From the NCBI RefSeq assembly GCF_024623325.1, contig NZ_JANJZD010000014.1:62001-126000 (forward strand): a stretch of 64,000 nt of DNA, in the 5' to 3' direction. The notes under the pieces were generated by a model. That model made no database searches, was not told the origin of the DNA, and was given only the letters and a program-made list of their open reading frames with translations. A program made the position numbers and the translations under genes. This stretch comes from Acetatifactor muris (GTDB lineage Bacteria; Bacillota; Clostridia; Lachnospirales; Lachnospiraceae). The stretch's first letter is position 1; each line of letters opens with the position of its first letter. Of this stretch, positions 36,397 through 44,830 are shown piece by piece.

Positions 36397-36420
36397 TTAC
36401 CACTACTGTTATCCACAAAT

Positions 36421-36449
36421 ATTATACCTCCTGCGGCCGGATTTCTCAA
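36421..36449 (-). promoter_or_regulatory. Promoter of gdhA
   Basis: On the minus strand TTGAGA (36,449-36,444) and TATAAT (36,426-36,421) have a 17-nt spacer. The predicted leader is about 45 nt. Confidence 0.75.
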
Positions 36450-36539
36450 CATGCTTTAATTCACTAAATCGTAAAAGTATTTTGCAGTTTTCTAAGCAAT
36501 TTGCACAACACAACTTACTGAAAACCGTAAACTTTCCCC

Positions 36540-36971
36540 TCAAAGATACTGTTTCAGATTTTTAATATTTTTTTCTTCCAGTCTGATCAGCTGCTGCGCC
36601 AGCGACACCGGGCGTTCTCCGGCATTCTCATTGTGTCTGAGCACCTTCTCCAGCTCCAGGATTCCGTTGTTATTCTCCCTAATCATCATCTCCGCCAGAT
36701 GTCCCGTGCTGGTGTTCAGCATGGTATGATAGTGAATTTCTGTCTTCTGCATGGCGTCAGACAATGCATTACTCCGATAGAGCTCTGCTTTGCCGTCTAT
36801 CAGCTGTCTGGACGCTTCATTATAAATCTCCGCATACTCCAGGGACTGTCTGGATATCTGCAGCGCCAGATCATCGTCATATACCTTAGCCGCAATGGTG
36901 TCGATGGCTTTCATAGCCATATCCGTATTCTTCTGAATCTCCCGATATACAGCCGCTTCCTGTGATTTCAT
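36540..36971 (-). CDS. Small all-helical protein of unknown function
   Basis: A 143-residue soluble protein starting MKSQEAAVYREIQKNTDMAM. It is rich in Glu, Leu, Ala and Asn and predicted to be almost entirely helical, with histidines clustered in TEIHYHTMLN and LRHNENAGER. There is no signal peptide or membrane segment. I do not recognise a family; a four-helix bundle (ferritin-like or PhoU-like) is possible from the heptad pattern but lacks clear metal motifs. It is flanked by gdhA downstream and an SH3-protein terminator upstream, so it is probably monocistronic. A GGAGGGA site precedes the ATG. Confidence 0.75.
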   Translation of the reverse strand: MKSQEAAVYREIQKNTDMAMKAIDTIAAKVYDDDLALQISRQSLEYAEIYNEASRQLIDGKAELYRSNALSDAMQKTEIHYHTMLNTSTGHLAEMMIRENNNGILELEKVLRHNENAGERPVSLAQQLIRLEEKNIKNLKQYL

Positions 36972-36995
36972 CTCTCATTCCCTCCTGATGTACAT

Positions 36996-37038
36996 AAAAA
37001 AACCTTCTACAGAAAATAAAATTATTCTCCGTAAAAGG
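36996..37038 (-). terminator. Strong intrinsic terminator of the SH3-domain gene
   Basis: On the minus strand a 17-bp stem with three G-U pairs (CCTTTTACGGAGAATAA against TTATTTTCTGTAGAAGG) is followed by seven T. It lies about 95 nt beyond the stop at 37,133. Confidence 0.88.
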
Positions 37039-37132
37039 CTTCCCTGATTTTCATATTTTATGCATATCCGCGGTATCAGCAGCGCAGCCATCCGCACAGA
37101 GGATCTTTTCTGAAATCACACGATACATAACT

Positions 37133-38374
37133 TTACTGCGTCACATACTCGGCCTTCACATATCCGATTTTCCCGTTATAATTCACTTTACACCAGTCAT
37201 TTTCATTGGCGAGAAGCTCCAGGGAATCTCCCCCTGACAGAAGTCCCAGGCGTTCCGCGTCTTCACTGGCAGCCGCGCGGACATTGATATTCGTGGTAGC
37301 TGTCACCGTGCCGATAGCGGTCTGTCCCTCCGCACTCTCTTCCATCTGCAGAAACTCGGACTTAATGTAACCGTCGCTTCCCTCGAAGACTATCTTCGTC
37401 CAACCGTTGACACGCACTTCCTGCACCTGGACTTTGGTTCCTCCCGGCACTTTTCCCAGCTTGTCAGCCTGCTCACTGTCGGAGCTTCTGACATTGACAG
37501 TGGTTGTGGCAGTGGCATACTGCGGACCGCTCTGCACCGGAGGCTCCGGCTCTGCAGGCGCCTCCGGACTCTCACCGCCTTCGCCGCCTGCCTCCGGATT
37601 TTCCCCTTCACTGCCTTCCTGAGGAGTCTGTTCCGGAACATTCTGCTCCGCCAGCGTGACGCCGATGGCCGCCTGGACCTGACTGCCGAATTCACTCATA
37701 TAAGCCCCGATATCCGGGTTCTGAGACAACAGATCATTAAATTCCACCGACACACGGTTATTAAACTCCACCACGTCATCCTGAGCCGAAACCGCCACCA
37801 CATATTCGTTTTCTTCCGGGGTAAGGTTCTTCCCGTTTTTCATATAAAGCTTCCCTGTATCGTCTCTGCTCACATAGAAAGTCTGCCAGCCCGGCACTTC
37901 CTCCTCGTGATTCTTAAAGCAGAGCCGGTAATACACATAAACCAGTGTATCTCCCTCTGCATAACCCGGTTTGGTATAAACCTCCAGCGCCGGAATGTGG
38001 TCCAGATACTTCGCCATTTCCGAATAGCGCAGCACATCGTTGTCGGACACCTCGTCATACAGAGAAGCCAGCACATCGCTTTCTCCTGTGGCCATGGCAT
38101 TATAATAAGTAGCTATCAATGTGTAGAGATCCGAATCCTCGTTGGCCACCAGCGGCACTTCTTTGCTCGCCGGCTCCGGGTCGGCTGCCTGGCTCTCAGG
38201 TACGGATGCAGTCTCGGAAGGAAGCGATTCCTCCTGCTCATCCTCCTTCGCATTGCCGGCATTCAGGGCGATGGAAACCGTAAACGCCACAACAACAATC
38301 ACAATTACAGGAAACACGAACTTGGAATGCTTTACAATATAATCGCGGATGACCTCCATTTTACTCTTCTGCAT
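37133..38374 (-). CDS. Membrane-anchored protein with two C-terminal bacterial SH3 domains
   Basis: About 413 residues. One membrane helix near residues 20-38 (FVFPVIVIVVVAFTVSIAL) follows a short cytosolic head, so most of the protein is extracellular. A globular region (~85-245; LYTLIATYYNAMATGESD) resembles NTF2-like folds. A Glu/Pro-rich linker (~250-285) leads to two SH3b domains (TTTVNVRSSDSEQADKLGKV and TTNINVRAAASEDAERLGLL), which usually bind peptidoglycan. The frame extends to a TTG at 38,401 inside a hairpin; the ATG at 38,374 after AAGGTG is preferred. It is probably a cell-wall-associated protein with unknown role. Confidence 0.84.
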   Translation of the reverse strand: MQKSKMEVIRDYIVKHSKFVFPVIVIVVVAFTVSIALNAGNAKEDEQEESLPSETASVPESQAADPEPASKEVPLVANEDSDLYTLIATYYNAMATGESDVLASLYDEVSDNDVLRYSEMAKYLDHIPALEVYTKPGYAEGDTLVYVYYRLCFKNHEEEVPGWQTFYVSRDDTGKLYMKNGKNLTPEENEYVVAVSAQDDVVEFNNRVSVEFNDLLSQNPDIGAYMSEFGSQVQAAIGVTLAEQNVPEQTPQEGSEGENPEAGGEGGESPEAPAEPEPPVQSGPQYATATTTVNVRSSDSEQADKLGKVPGGTKVQVQEVRVNGWTKIVFEGSDGYIKSEFLQMEESAEGQTAIGTVTATTNINVRAAASEDAERLGLLSGGDSLELLANENDWCKVNYNGKIGYVKAEYVTQ

Positions 38375-38399
38375 ATTCTGCACCTTTCCCTTCAAATCC

Positions 38400-38423
38400 A
38401 AAGAGCCGCAAGCGGCTCTTTTT
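38400..38423. terminator. GC-rich hairpin between tRNA-Arg and the SH3 gene
   Basis: AAAGAGCCGC and GCGGCTCTTT form a perfect 10-bp stem with a 2-nt loop. On the plus strand five T follow; on the minus strand, where the tRNA is read, only three T and GGATT follow. It may end the tRNA transcript or shape the leader of the SH3 gene. Confidence 0.6.
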
Positions 38424-38453
38424 GAAAAACACTATTCACAACAAATACTGATC

Positions 38454-38575
38454 AATCGAAGTGATGTAAAGTGCATCCGACAGGAATCGAACCTGCATTA
38501 AAGGCGTCGGAGGCCTTCGTTCTATCCATTAGACTACGGATGCAAATATTACAAAATTGTTACATCACTTCGATT
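38454..38575 (-). repeat. Perfect 16-bp inverted repeat enclosing the tRNA-Arg gene
   Basis: AATCGAAGTGATGTAA at 38,454-38,469 is the exact reverse complement of 38,560-38,575. The tRNA lies between the arms with 2 nt on its 3' side and 16 nt on its 5' side. In RNA the leader and trailer could pair into a stem closing the pre-tRNA, resembling processing stems around rRNA. The start of transcription may fall within the 5' arm, which would shorten the RNA stem to about 10 bp. Confidence 0.75.
38472..38543 (-). tRNA. tRNA-Arg, anticodon CCG
   Basis: Read on the minus strand, the 72-nt gene has acceptor arms GCATCCG and CGGATGC plus discriminator A, the anticodon stem-loop AAGGC-CTCCGAC-GCCTT with anticodon CCG (codon CGG), and a T arm with GGTTCGAATCC. 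The 3' CCA is not encoded and must be added. A promoter and flanking inverted repeat are annotated separately. Confidence 0.93.
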
Positions 38576-38604
38576 ATAATATCATAAAAAATCTAATATG
38601 TCTA
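38576..38604 (-). promoter_or_regulatory. Promoter of tRNA-Arg
   Basis: On the minus strand TAGACA (38,604-38,599) and TATTAT (38,581-38,576) are 17 nt apart and directly adjoin the 5' arm of the inverted repeat. Confidence 0.6.
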
Positions 38605-38632
38605 CACTAAATTTACGGAAATTTTAAAGAAA

Positions 38633-39547
38633 TTATTTTGAGACGATTTTGATCTGCTTTTCCAGAACATCATAACGATAGAGTTGATCAGAGAGGACCT
38701 CTTCCGGAGCCACCTGCGTACGGTTTATTTCCATAATCATTTTCCGCAGCGCGCTCTCACTGCCGGTACCCATATCCCTCAGAAATATCACCTCGTGCAC
38801 GGAGCTGGGAAGGATATAGCAGCTCTGTCCGCACTTCCCGGCCATCTGCTCCAGCACCCCCGGATAAATCATGCATACCGCTCCATAGGTACGTTTCACA
38901 TTGCTCAGCACCCTCATGGGCAGTTCCGGCAGAAGCTCGATCTCAGCTTCCGGCTTCTTCCACGCGGATTCCTGTTCCGCTATCTCCCGCAGAATATCCT
39001 GCATGGAGTAGCTGCTGCAGGGATACAGTCTCGGCGTATTTATCTCAGCCAGTGCCAGCAGCTCCGCAGTGGAAGTCTTCCACATGTCCACATGAGAATT
39101 GTTGATGAGGATGCTTCCCTCCCCCAGAGCTTTCCCCTGATAGGCATAGTAAAAGCAGATTGCCAGGTCAAGAAATGCAATATGCGGCATCTCCTCCAGC
39201 AATTCTTCATTCTCCTCTCTGTTAATCAGACGATAACAGATTCTCTCCTTTACTTTTTCAAAAAACTTAAAATATTCCATATCGACATCTTCATCCGGCA
39301 TGCCTTCCCGATAGACTGCAGCCAGTCTGCGCATAATCACAGCAAAAGGCATCCCCTCTTCATAAGCCTCCCAGAAGGCATCCAGGTAAATCGTGGGAAC
39401 CACATTCCTGCTCCCGGGCTGGATCAGAAGTCCATGCAGAATGATGCCATTGTTTTTCCGCACCTCCTTAACCTCCACTTTGTAATTGCTGCCCAGCTCC
39501 CGCTCAAGCGCATTCTGAACCTTTTTGGCAAATGCTTTTATCTCCAT
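38633..39547 (-). CDS. DUF5688 family protein
   Basis: A 304-residue cytosolic protein starting MEIKAFAKKVQNALERELGS. The pattern NNGIILHGLLIQPGSRNVVPTIYLD, FAVIMRRLAAVYREG, EEMPHIAFLDLAICFYY and VHEVIFLRDMG matches DUF5688 proteins, which are common and often multicopy in Lachnospiraceae. Their function is unknown. No catalytic motif is evident. The ATG has AGAGAGG five nucleotides upstream. It lies downstream of efp, but a strong terminator at 39,645-39,684 separates them. Confidence 0.82.
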   Translation of the reverse strand: MEIKAFAKKVQNALERELGSNYKVEVKEVRKNNGIILHGLLIQPGSRNVVPTIYLDAFWEAYEEGMPFAVIMRRLAAVYREGMPDEDVDMEYFKFFEKVKERICYRLINREENEELLEEMPHIAFLDLAICFYYAYQGKALGEGSILINNSHVDMWKTSTAELLALAEINTPRLYPCSSYSMQDILREIAEQESAWKKPEAEIELLPELPMRVLSNVKRTYGAVCMIYPGVLEQMAGKCGQSCYILPSSVHEVIFLRDMGTGSESALRKMIMEINRTQVAPEEVLSDQLYRYDVLEKQIKIVSK

Positions 39548-39644
39548 ACGTTCCTCTCTTTCCGCACCGTTTCCTCTTCCCGAAGGAACAGTGCAAATCC
39601 AGTCATCGCCGCCCAGGCGGCGGTTACTTCGGGCTCATTGCACG

Positions 39645-39684
39645 CAAAAAAGGCAATGCAGCCCCTTTGGGGTATCATTGCCTT
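39645..39684 (-). terminator. Intrinsic terminator of efp
   Basis: On the minus strand AAGGCAATG pairs with CATTGCCTT and, past small bulges, CCCC pairs with GGGG; six T follow. It lies 40 nt after the efp stop. A second hairpin (CGCCGCC/GGCGGCG, 39,608-39,623) lies between it and the DUF5688 gene. Confidence 0.85.
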
Positions 39685-39723
39685 ACAAGCCTTAACGAAC
39701 GGAAAATAAAATGCAGTCTGAGA

Positions 39724-40281
39724 TTACACCCGGGAGAGGTATTCGCCCGTTCTGGTGTCAATCTTGATCTTGTCGCCCTGGTTCACGAACAGAGGCACGT
39801 TGACCTGCGCGCCGGTCTCAACAGTGGCGGGCTTAGACGCTCCGGTAGCGGTATCACCCTTAAAGCCGGGCTCCGTATCGGTAATCTCCAGCTCCACAAA
39901 GAGAGGCGGCTCCACAGAAAACACACTGCCGTTATGAGAACAGATCTTGCACATTTCGTTCTCCTTGACAAACTTCAGGGCGTCTCCCACAGCCTCGTTG
40001 TTCAATGCGATCTGCTCATAATTCTCCGTATCCATGAAATAATACAGATCACCATCGGCATACAGATACTGCATATCTTTTCTATCAATACGCGCCTGAG
40101 GGCATTTCTCGGTAGGGCGGAAAGTCTTCTCAACCACACCGCCGCTCTTGACATTCTTCAGCTTGGTTCTGACGAAAGCCGCACCCTTTCCAGGCTTTAC
40201 ATGCTGGAATTCAATAATCTGGTACACATTATTATCGTACTCAATCGTAATACCATTTCTGAAATCACCTGCAGAAATCAT
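39724..40281 (-). CDS. efp: Translation elongation factor P
   Basis: A 185-residue EF-P of standard length with KOW-like domain I and two OB domains. [18 protein letters not shown] carries the loop lysine that reaches the peptidyl-transferase centre, and GYLSRV-type ends with [11 protein letters not shown] relieves ribosome stalling at polyproline. Whether this lysine is modified cannot be judged; no epmA, epmB or ymfI homologue is visible. It lies downstream of the aro genes, with its own candidate promoter, GGAGG at the start and a strong terminator. Confidence 0.96.
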   Translation of the reverse strand: MISAGDFRNGITIEYDNNVYQIIEFQHVKPGKGAAFVRTKLKNVKSGGVVEKTFRPTEKCPQARIDRKDMQYLYADGDLYYFMDTENYEQIALNNEAVGDALKFVKENEMCKICSHNGSVFSVEPPLFVELEITDTEPGFKGDTATGASKPATVETGAQVNVPLFVNQGDKIKIDTRTGEYLSRV

Positions 40282-40324
40282 ATTATATTCCTCCTAATTT
40301 TGTTCACAAATATAATTCTCCAAT

Positions 40325-40353
40325 AGTTTAATATAAATATGTACAAATTTCAA
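40325..40353 (-). promoter_or_regulatory. Candidate promoter of efp
   Basis: On the minus strand TTGAAA (40,353-40,348) and TAAACT (40,330-40,325) are 17 nt apart, about 40 nt before the ATG. The region is AT-rich, so confidence is moderate. Confidence 0.5.
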
Positions 40354-40429
40354 CTGTTTTTGAAAAGAATTTGAAAAATATTGGAAAAGCTTTCCCGGAT
40401 TGCGCTGTGCGGTGCGAAAGCCGCCAGCC

Positions 40430-41371
40430 TCATCTGCCCAGAATAAAATCAACAGCCTGCAGATATCCTTCCAGTCCCTGTCCGTAAATCTGCCTGTCAC
40501 ACACCGGCGCCGTCACGGACACTTTTCGGAAATCTTCCCGCTTCGTAATATCTGAGATATGAATCTCCACTTTTGGTACGGTGATGCTGGCCAGCGCGTC
40601 CCGAATGGCATAGCTGTAGTGGGTATAAGCTCCCGGATTGATGACAATGCCCTCGGTACCGTCAGAGTACGCTTCCTGTATTCTGTCAATAATGGCCCCC
40701 TCATGATTGCTCTGGAACACTGTTATCTCACTGCCGGTGTCCTCCGCTTTCCTCTGAATCATATCCAGCAGATACTGATAATCCTGTGTGCCGTATACAC
40801 TTTTCTCCCGGATTCCCAGGAAGTTCAGATTGGGACCGTTGATAACCAGAATCTTCATTTTATTTATCTCCTTCACGATTTCATCCAGAATCTCTTCCAT
40901 TTCCTTACCATCCACATCTACAATCACATCCGCGCCGTCCTCATATGCCTCCTGCCGGCTCTCCAGCAGCTGCCGGATCCTCTCCCGGGGATTGGCGCAC
41001 TGTAACAGCGGTCTGGCAGTGTCCCCCTTCAGCCGGTCATACACCGTCTCCGGCTTTATCCGCAGAAGCACCACTTTCCCCAGACGCCGCAGAAGCGCTC
41101 TGTTCTCCGGCCTTACCGGGGTTCCGCCTCCCACGGAAAAAATGCCGGCATAATTTCTCTCTGCCAGCTCCCGAAGCAGTTCCGTCTCCTGCCTCCTGAA
41201 ATATTCCTCCCCTTTTTCCGCGAACAGTTCACTGATACTGCAGCCCTCCCGGCGCTCAATGAGCCTGTCCGTGTCCTCCACGGGCAGACGCAGCCTGTAG
41301 GAAAGCCGCAGCCCCACCGAGGTCTTCCCGCTGCCCATGAAACCGATCAGCACAACATTTCTGCTTCTCAT
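40430..41371 (-). CDS. Bifunctional shikimate kinase / type II 3-dehydroquinate dehydratase
   Basis: One frame of about 313 residues fuses two shikimate-pathway enzymes. The N-terminal ~165 residues are shikimate kinase (Walker A GFMGSGKTSVG, EDTDRLIERREG, FSVGGGTPV, RPLL). The C-terminal ~142 residues, from MKILVINGPNLNFLG, are AroQ with the tyrosine region EKSVYGTQDY, NHEGAIIDRI and NPGAYTHYSYAIRDA. Dehydratase precedes and kinase follows AroE in the pathway, and aroE lies directly upstream. An ideal internal site, AAGGAG 9 nt before ATG at 40,858, could also yield free AroQ. The start at 41,371 follows AGGAG; an ATG at 41,392 is less likely. Confidence 0.92.
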   Translation of the reverse strand: MRSRNVVLIGFMGSGKTSVGLRLSYRLRLPVEDTDRLIERREGCSISELFAEKGEEYFRRQETELLRELAERNYAGIFSVGGGTPVRPENRALLRRLGKVVLLRIKPETVYDRLKGDTARPLLQCANPRERIRQLLESRQEAYEDGADVIVDVDGKEMEEILDEIVKEINKMKILVINGPNLNFLGIREKSVYGTQDYQYLLDMIQRKAEDTGSEITVFQSNHEGAIIDRIQEAYSDGTEGIVINPGAYTHYSYAIRDALASITVPKVEIHISDITKREDFRKVSVTAPVCDRQIYGQGLEGYLQAVDFILGR

Positions 41372-41414
41372 CCTCTGTCTCCTGATTATCATTCCGCAGA
41401 ATTCTCTGCGGTTT

Positions 41415-42293
41415 TCAGCATCCGCCGAACGGCATGCCCATTGCCCTTCTCATCTCCCCGTATGCTTTCGCCGCCAGCCCAGGGTCTATCTCCGTTCCCG
41501 TCCAGAGCTCATGTGCAATGATTCCCTGATACAGAAGCATCTTCAGACCATTGAAGGCTCTGCCGCCGTTTTCCCTGACCAGCTTCATGAACCTGGTGTC
41601 CGCAGGATTAAATATCAGATCATAGCCCGTATGCACTCTCCTGTAAAATGCCGCATCTTCAATCACTGCCTCTTCTGTCTTCGGAAACATTCCCACATTA
41701 GTGGCCTGAATGGCCAGGTACCTCTCCTGCGGCAGCATATCATATTCCGCAAGCGCCCTGGCTTCCGCAAGCTTTCTCCCGGCGATTCCGTTCACTTCAT
41801 CCGCAATCTGCCGGGCCTTTTCCAGGGTACGGTTCAGGATCATCACCTGGCGTACCTCCTTGTCAGCACACAGAATCGCCACAGCTCTGGCCACACCTCC
41901 TGCCCCCAGAATCAGCACATTCTCTCCGGCCAGCTCCACGCCGTCCGCACACATGGCCCGGTAAAGTCCCGGCATGTCCGTATTATAACCTTTAAATCCC
42001 TGTTCTGTGCGGACCAGGGTATTGACGGCTCCGATGGTCTCCGCAAGAGAATCCATCTCCCTGAGAAAAGGAAGCACCTCACTCTTATAGGGAACCGTCA
42101 CATTCATCCCCAGCAGATTCAATGCAAAGGCCCCTTTCACAGCTTCGCCCACCTGACCGGCGGGCACATGAAAAGGCAGGTACACCAGATTCTCTCCCAG
42201 TGCTTTCGATATGGTGTTGTGAATTGCCGGCGACATGGTATGTTCCACCGGATTTCCCATAACCCCGCAGACGCGGGTATATCCGTCTATCAT
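41415..42293 (-). CDS. aroE: Shikimate dehydrogenase
   Basis: A 292-residue NADP-dependent enzyme that reduces 3-dehydroshikimate to shikimate. GVMGNPVEHTMSPAIHN and MNVTVPYKSEVLPFL (catalytic lysine), GAVNTLV, GYNTDMPGLYRA and the dinucleotide loop LILGAGGVARAVA are all present. The product feeds the kinase half of the downstream fusion, 43 nt away, so aroE and aroK-aroQ form a functional unit. It sits between yqeG and the fusion gene in the minus-strand run from the MATE gene. The length is normal. Confidence 0.94.
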   Translation of the reverse strand: MIDGYTRVCGVMGNPVEHTMSPAIHNTISKALGENLVYLPFHVPAGQVGEAVKGAFALNLLGMNVTVPYKSEVLPFLREMDSLAETIGAVNTLVRTEQGFKGYNTDMPGLYRAMCADGVELAGENVLILGAGGVARAVAILCADKEVRQVMILNRTLEKARQIADEVNGIAGRKLAEARALAEYDMLPQERYLAIQATNVGMFPKTEEAVIEDAAFYRRVHTGYDLIFNPADTRFMKLVRENGGRAFNGLKMLLYQGIIAHELWTGTEIDPGLAAKAYGEMRRAMGMPFGGC

Positions 42294-42344
42294 ATGATTC
42301 CTGTTCCGCAGCGCCCCGAAAACTGCCCGGAGAACGCCGCTGTT

Positions 42345-42890
42345 TTATTTTTTGCTGTCTCCGGACTTTCCGCCGCGGCAGCGAGGTCCGGAACTTGGAG
42401 GGGTTCTGTGATAAAAATACAGTACAATCCGCTCCAGACAGCGTTTCAGAACTATCTGAATCTCCTCTTTGGGATGAATGGGCTTCACCAGCCATGTGAA
42501 AATGCCCGCTTTCTTTGCCCCCCAGACGTCTGTAAACAGCTGATCTCCCACAAAAAAAGTGCTCTCCGGCACAGTCCCCATGACTTCCATGGCCTTCTCA
42601 TATCCTCTTCGCCCCGGTTTCCCTGCCTTGAAAAGGTATCCTGTTCCCACCGCGTCAGCAAAGCCCTTCACTCTGGGTTCCTTATTGTTGGACAGAAGAA
42701 CTGTCTGCAGACCGATTTCCCGCAGATTCCTGAAAAACAATACCGCCTTTTCATCCGCCGGAGCCCCATGAGGCACAAGCGTATTGTCAATGTCAAAGAT
42801 CACACCCCGATACCCTTTTTCATACAATTCCTGATAATTAATGGTATAGGCGCTCTCCGTTTCCCGGTCAGGGTAAAATCTCTCCAGCAC
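42345..42890 (-). CDS. YqeG-family HAD-IIIA phosphatase
   Basis: About 181 residues. GVIFDIDNTLVPHGAP is the HAD motif I with both aspartates, TVLLSNNKE is motif II, and FFVGDQLFTDVWGAKKAG gives the lysine/acidic motifs. The YqeG family (phosphatidylglycerophosphatase-like in plants and cyanobacteria) is widespread in Firmicutes, often beside aroE or yqeH. Its substrate in Firmicutes is not certain. The open frame extends to 43,013 with a Cys/Arg-rich run that looks non-coding; the GTG at 42,890 after GGAGGAG is preferred. It lies in the recJ-yqeG-aroE-aroKQ block. Confidence 0.85.
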   Translation of the reverse strand: MLERFYPDRETESAYTINYQELYEKGYRGVIFDIDNTLVPHGAPADEKAVLFFRNLREIGLQTVLLSNNKEPRVKGFADAVGTGYLFKAGKPGRRGYEKAMEVMGTVPESTFFVGDQLFTDVWGAKKAGIFTWLVKPIHPKEEIQIVLKRCLERIVLYFYHRTPPSSGPRCRGGKSGDSKK

Positions 42891-43039
42891 GTCACTCCTC
42901 CGCCGGCCCTTGGGCCGTTTCCGCCATCCTTTTTCATCTCCTGCACAGCAATCAGGGGAATCCCCCGGTTCCTGCGCCCTTACACTATAGCACGACTGAC
43001 AAACGGATTTCAAGTGCCGGAATAAATAATTCTGTTTCG

Positions 43040-44803
43040 TCAGATATAATGTTGCATGATGTACTGCAGTTCTGCCCTTCCTCTGTATATGTTCTTCCCC
43101 AGCTGATACGCCACCGAGACAGGGAAATTCCCCCTGCCCGAGTACAATGCCTCCACGGCGCCGGCGCCGTACTTTTCTTCCAGGAAATTCCCGAACGCTT
43201 CCAGATCTCCGAAAAACACCAGCTGTTTTTCCGCTCCCCCGGGTGTCGTCACCCGGTATCTGGCACAGGTTTTATTGGCCCCCATCTTATAACCTCCCCG
43301 GAAAATCAGCTCCTTCTGGGCAAAGAGAGGTCTGGGATTCCCCACTCCGAAAGGTTCCAGCAATTCCAGTTCCTCCGCTATCCTCTCATCCGCATAATCC
43401 AGAGGCATGGGAACGTCTATATGTACTTTCGGAATAAAATCCTCCGGCTGCAGCGCACATTTTTCATTCAGCTCCCGCCGCAGAGCCCCGATATCTTCCT
43501 CCTTCATGGACAATCCCGCCGCCATGGCATGTCCGCCGAATTTGGTAAAGTAATGGGCTGTCTCCGTCATGGCTTCATACATGTGATACCCCTCCACAGA
43601 ACGGCCGGAGCCTTTCACGCCTTCCTCCCCCCTTGTCAGAATAAACACAGGATGATTGTACCGTTCTTTGACCCGCCCGGCAATGATTCCCGCCAGACTC
43701 TCATGTACCTCCGGCAGGAAAATCACCATGACCTTATCCTGCTCCATGTGGTGCTCTCCGATATAGCGTTCCGCCTGTTCCAGCCCCTTTAACGTCAGGT
43801 TCTTCCGGCTGTCATTGAGCTCCTTCAGCTCTCCGGCAGCACTCATGGCCTCCGCTTTGGACCGGCTCTGCAGCAGCTCCAGCGCCCGCCTTGCCGTATC
43901 CAGTCTCCCGGTGGCATTCAGACAGGGCCCGATTACAAACCCAAGATGATAAGCGCTCAGACGCTCAGGCTCGATGCCATTGACCTCCATCAGTGCCCGG
44001 ATTCCCTGATTTCGCGAGTGTCTCAGCCGCTTCAGTCCCTCTTTTACCAGAATGCGGTTCTCACCCTTCAGCTCCATCACATCGCAGACAGTGGACAGCG
44101 CGGCAAATTCCAGCAGCTCCTCCATCGCTTCCCCAAGTGCCCTGCTGTGCGTTCTCTCCGCCAGCGCCGCCGCCATTTTATAGGCCACCACCCCTCCGCA
44201 GATTCCGGGAAAAGGATACCCGCACCGCTCCTGCTTCGGGTCGATTACAGCCAGCGCAGGCGGCAAAATCTCCTTCCGTCCGCTCTCCTCCTGCACAAAA
44301 GGCACCTCGTGATGGTCCGTGACAATGACCCGGATTCCCATGGAATTCGCAAGCGCTATCTGTGACGCGGCGGCAATTCCGTTGTCACAGGTCACAATCA
44401 GTCCCACCCCATCCTGTCCCGCCACCTCTATCAGATGGTCGTTTAAGCCGTAACCATCATGAATCCGGTGAGGGATGGCTGTGTCCACCTTCCCCCCCAG
44501 AAGCTGTATGGCCCGGGTCAGAATATAAGAAGAGCAGATTCCGTCCACATCATAATCTCCGATAACCCGGATGAAAGTTCCCGCCTCCACCGCTCTGCAG
44601 AGTTCTTCCACCGCTCTGTCCATGTCCTTTAACAGCCACGGAGAATAAGAATCCTCCAATGTCCCATACAGAAATTTCTCCACTTCCGCCTCTTCTGTCA
44701 AATCACGGTTCCGCAGTACTCTGGCCACAACGGGGCTGATGTGAAATTCTGCCGCCCATCTGTCGAAATCTGCTTTTTTCGTCGCTACATACCATTTTTC
44801 CAT
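43040..44803 (-). CDS. recJ: Single-stranded-DNA-specific exonuclease RecJ
   Basis: A 587-residue DHH-superfamily nuclease that degrades ssDNA 5' to 3' in recombination and repair. IGDYDVDGICSSYIL, VTCDNGIAA, VTDHHEVPF, AYKMAAALAER, GPCLNATGRLDTA and FGGHAMAAGLSM are the metal-binding and DHHA1 motifs. The C-terminal OB-type region (PRPLFAQKELIFRGGYKMGA) is present. Length is as expected for Firmicutes short RecJ. It begins 27 nt after the MATE gene in the direction of transcription, so they are likely one operon. Confidence 0.94.
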   Translation of the reverse strand: MEKWYVATKKADFDRWAAEFHISPVVARVLRNRDLTEEAEVEKFLYGTLEDSYSPWLLKDMDRAVEELCRAVEAGTFIRVIGDYDVDGICSSYILTRAIQLLGGKVDTAIPHRIHDGYGLNDHLIEVAGQDGVGLIVTCDNGIAAASQIALANSMGIRVIVTDHHEVPFVQEESGRKEILPPALAVIDPKQERCGYPFPGICGGVVAYKMAAALAERTHSRALGEAMEELLEFAALSTVCDVMELKGENRILVKEGLKRLRHSRNQGIRALMEVNGIEPERLSAYHLGFVIGPCLNATGRLDTARRALELLQSRSKAEAMSAAGELKELNDSRKNLTLKGLEQAERYIGEHHMEQDKVMVIFLPEVHESLAGIIAGRVKERYNHPVFILTRGEEGVKGSGRSVEGYHMYEAMTETAHYFTKFGGHAMAAGLSMKEEDIGALRRELNEKCALQPEDFIPKVHIDVPMPLDYADERIAEELELLEPFGVGNPRPLFAQKELIFRGGYKMGANKTCARYRVTTPGGAEKQLVFFGDLEAFGNFLEEKYGAGAVEALYSGRGNFPVSVAYQLGKNIYRGRAELQYIMQHYI

Positions 44804-44830
44804 TCGTCCTGTCCCTCTTTTGTCCTGCTT

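Noticed and set aside
38400-38423. A TTG start for the SH3-domain gene within this hairpin
   Set aside because: The site would be buried in a 10-bp stem; the ATG at 38,374 has a proper ribosome site and gives a normal N-terminus.
39538-39678. A 46-codon minus-strand frame (MIPQRGCIAFFACNEPEV...) overlapping the DUF5688 start
   Set aside because: Its ATG lies inside the efp terminator hairpin and lacks a usable ribosome site, although codon use in the middle looks plausible; not enough to call a gene.
41337-43025. A long plus-strand open frame opposite aroE, yqeG and the kinase gene
   Set aside because: It is antisense to three well-supported genes, rich in His/Pro/Arg/Ser, has no ribosome site and no recognisable domain; it mirrors the codon bias of the real strand.
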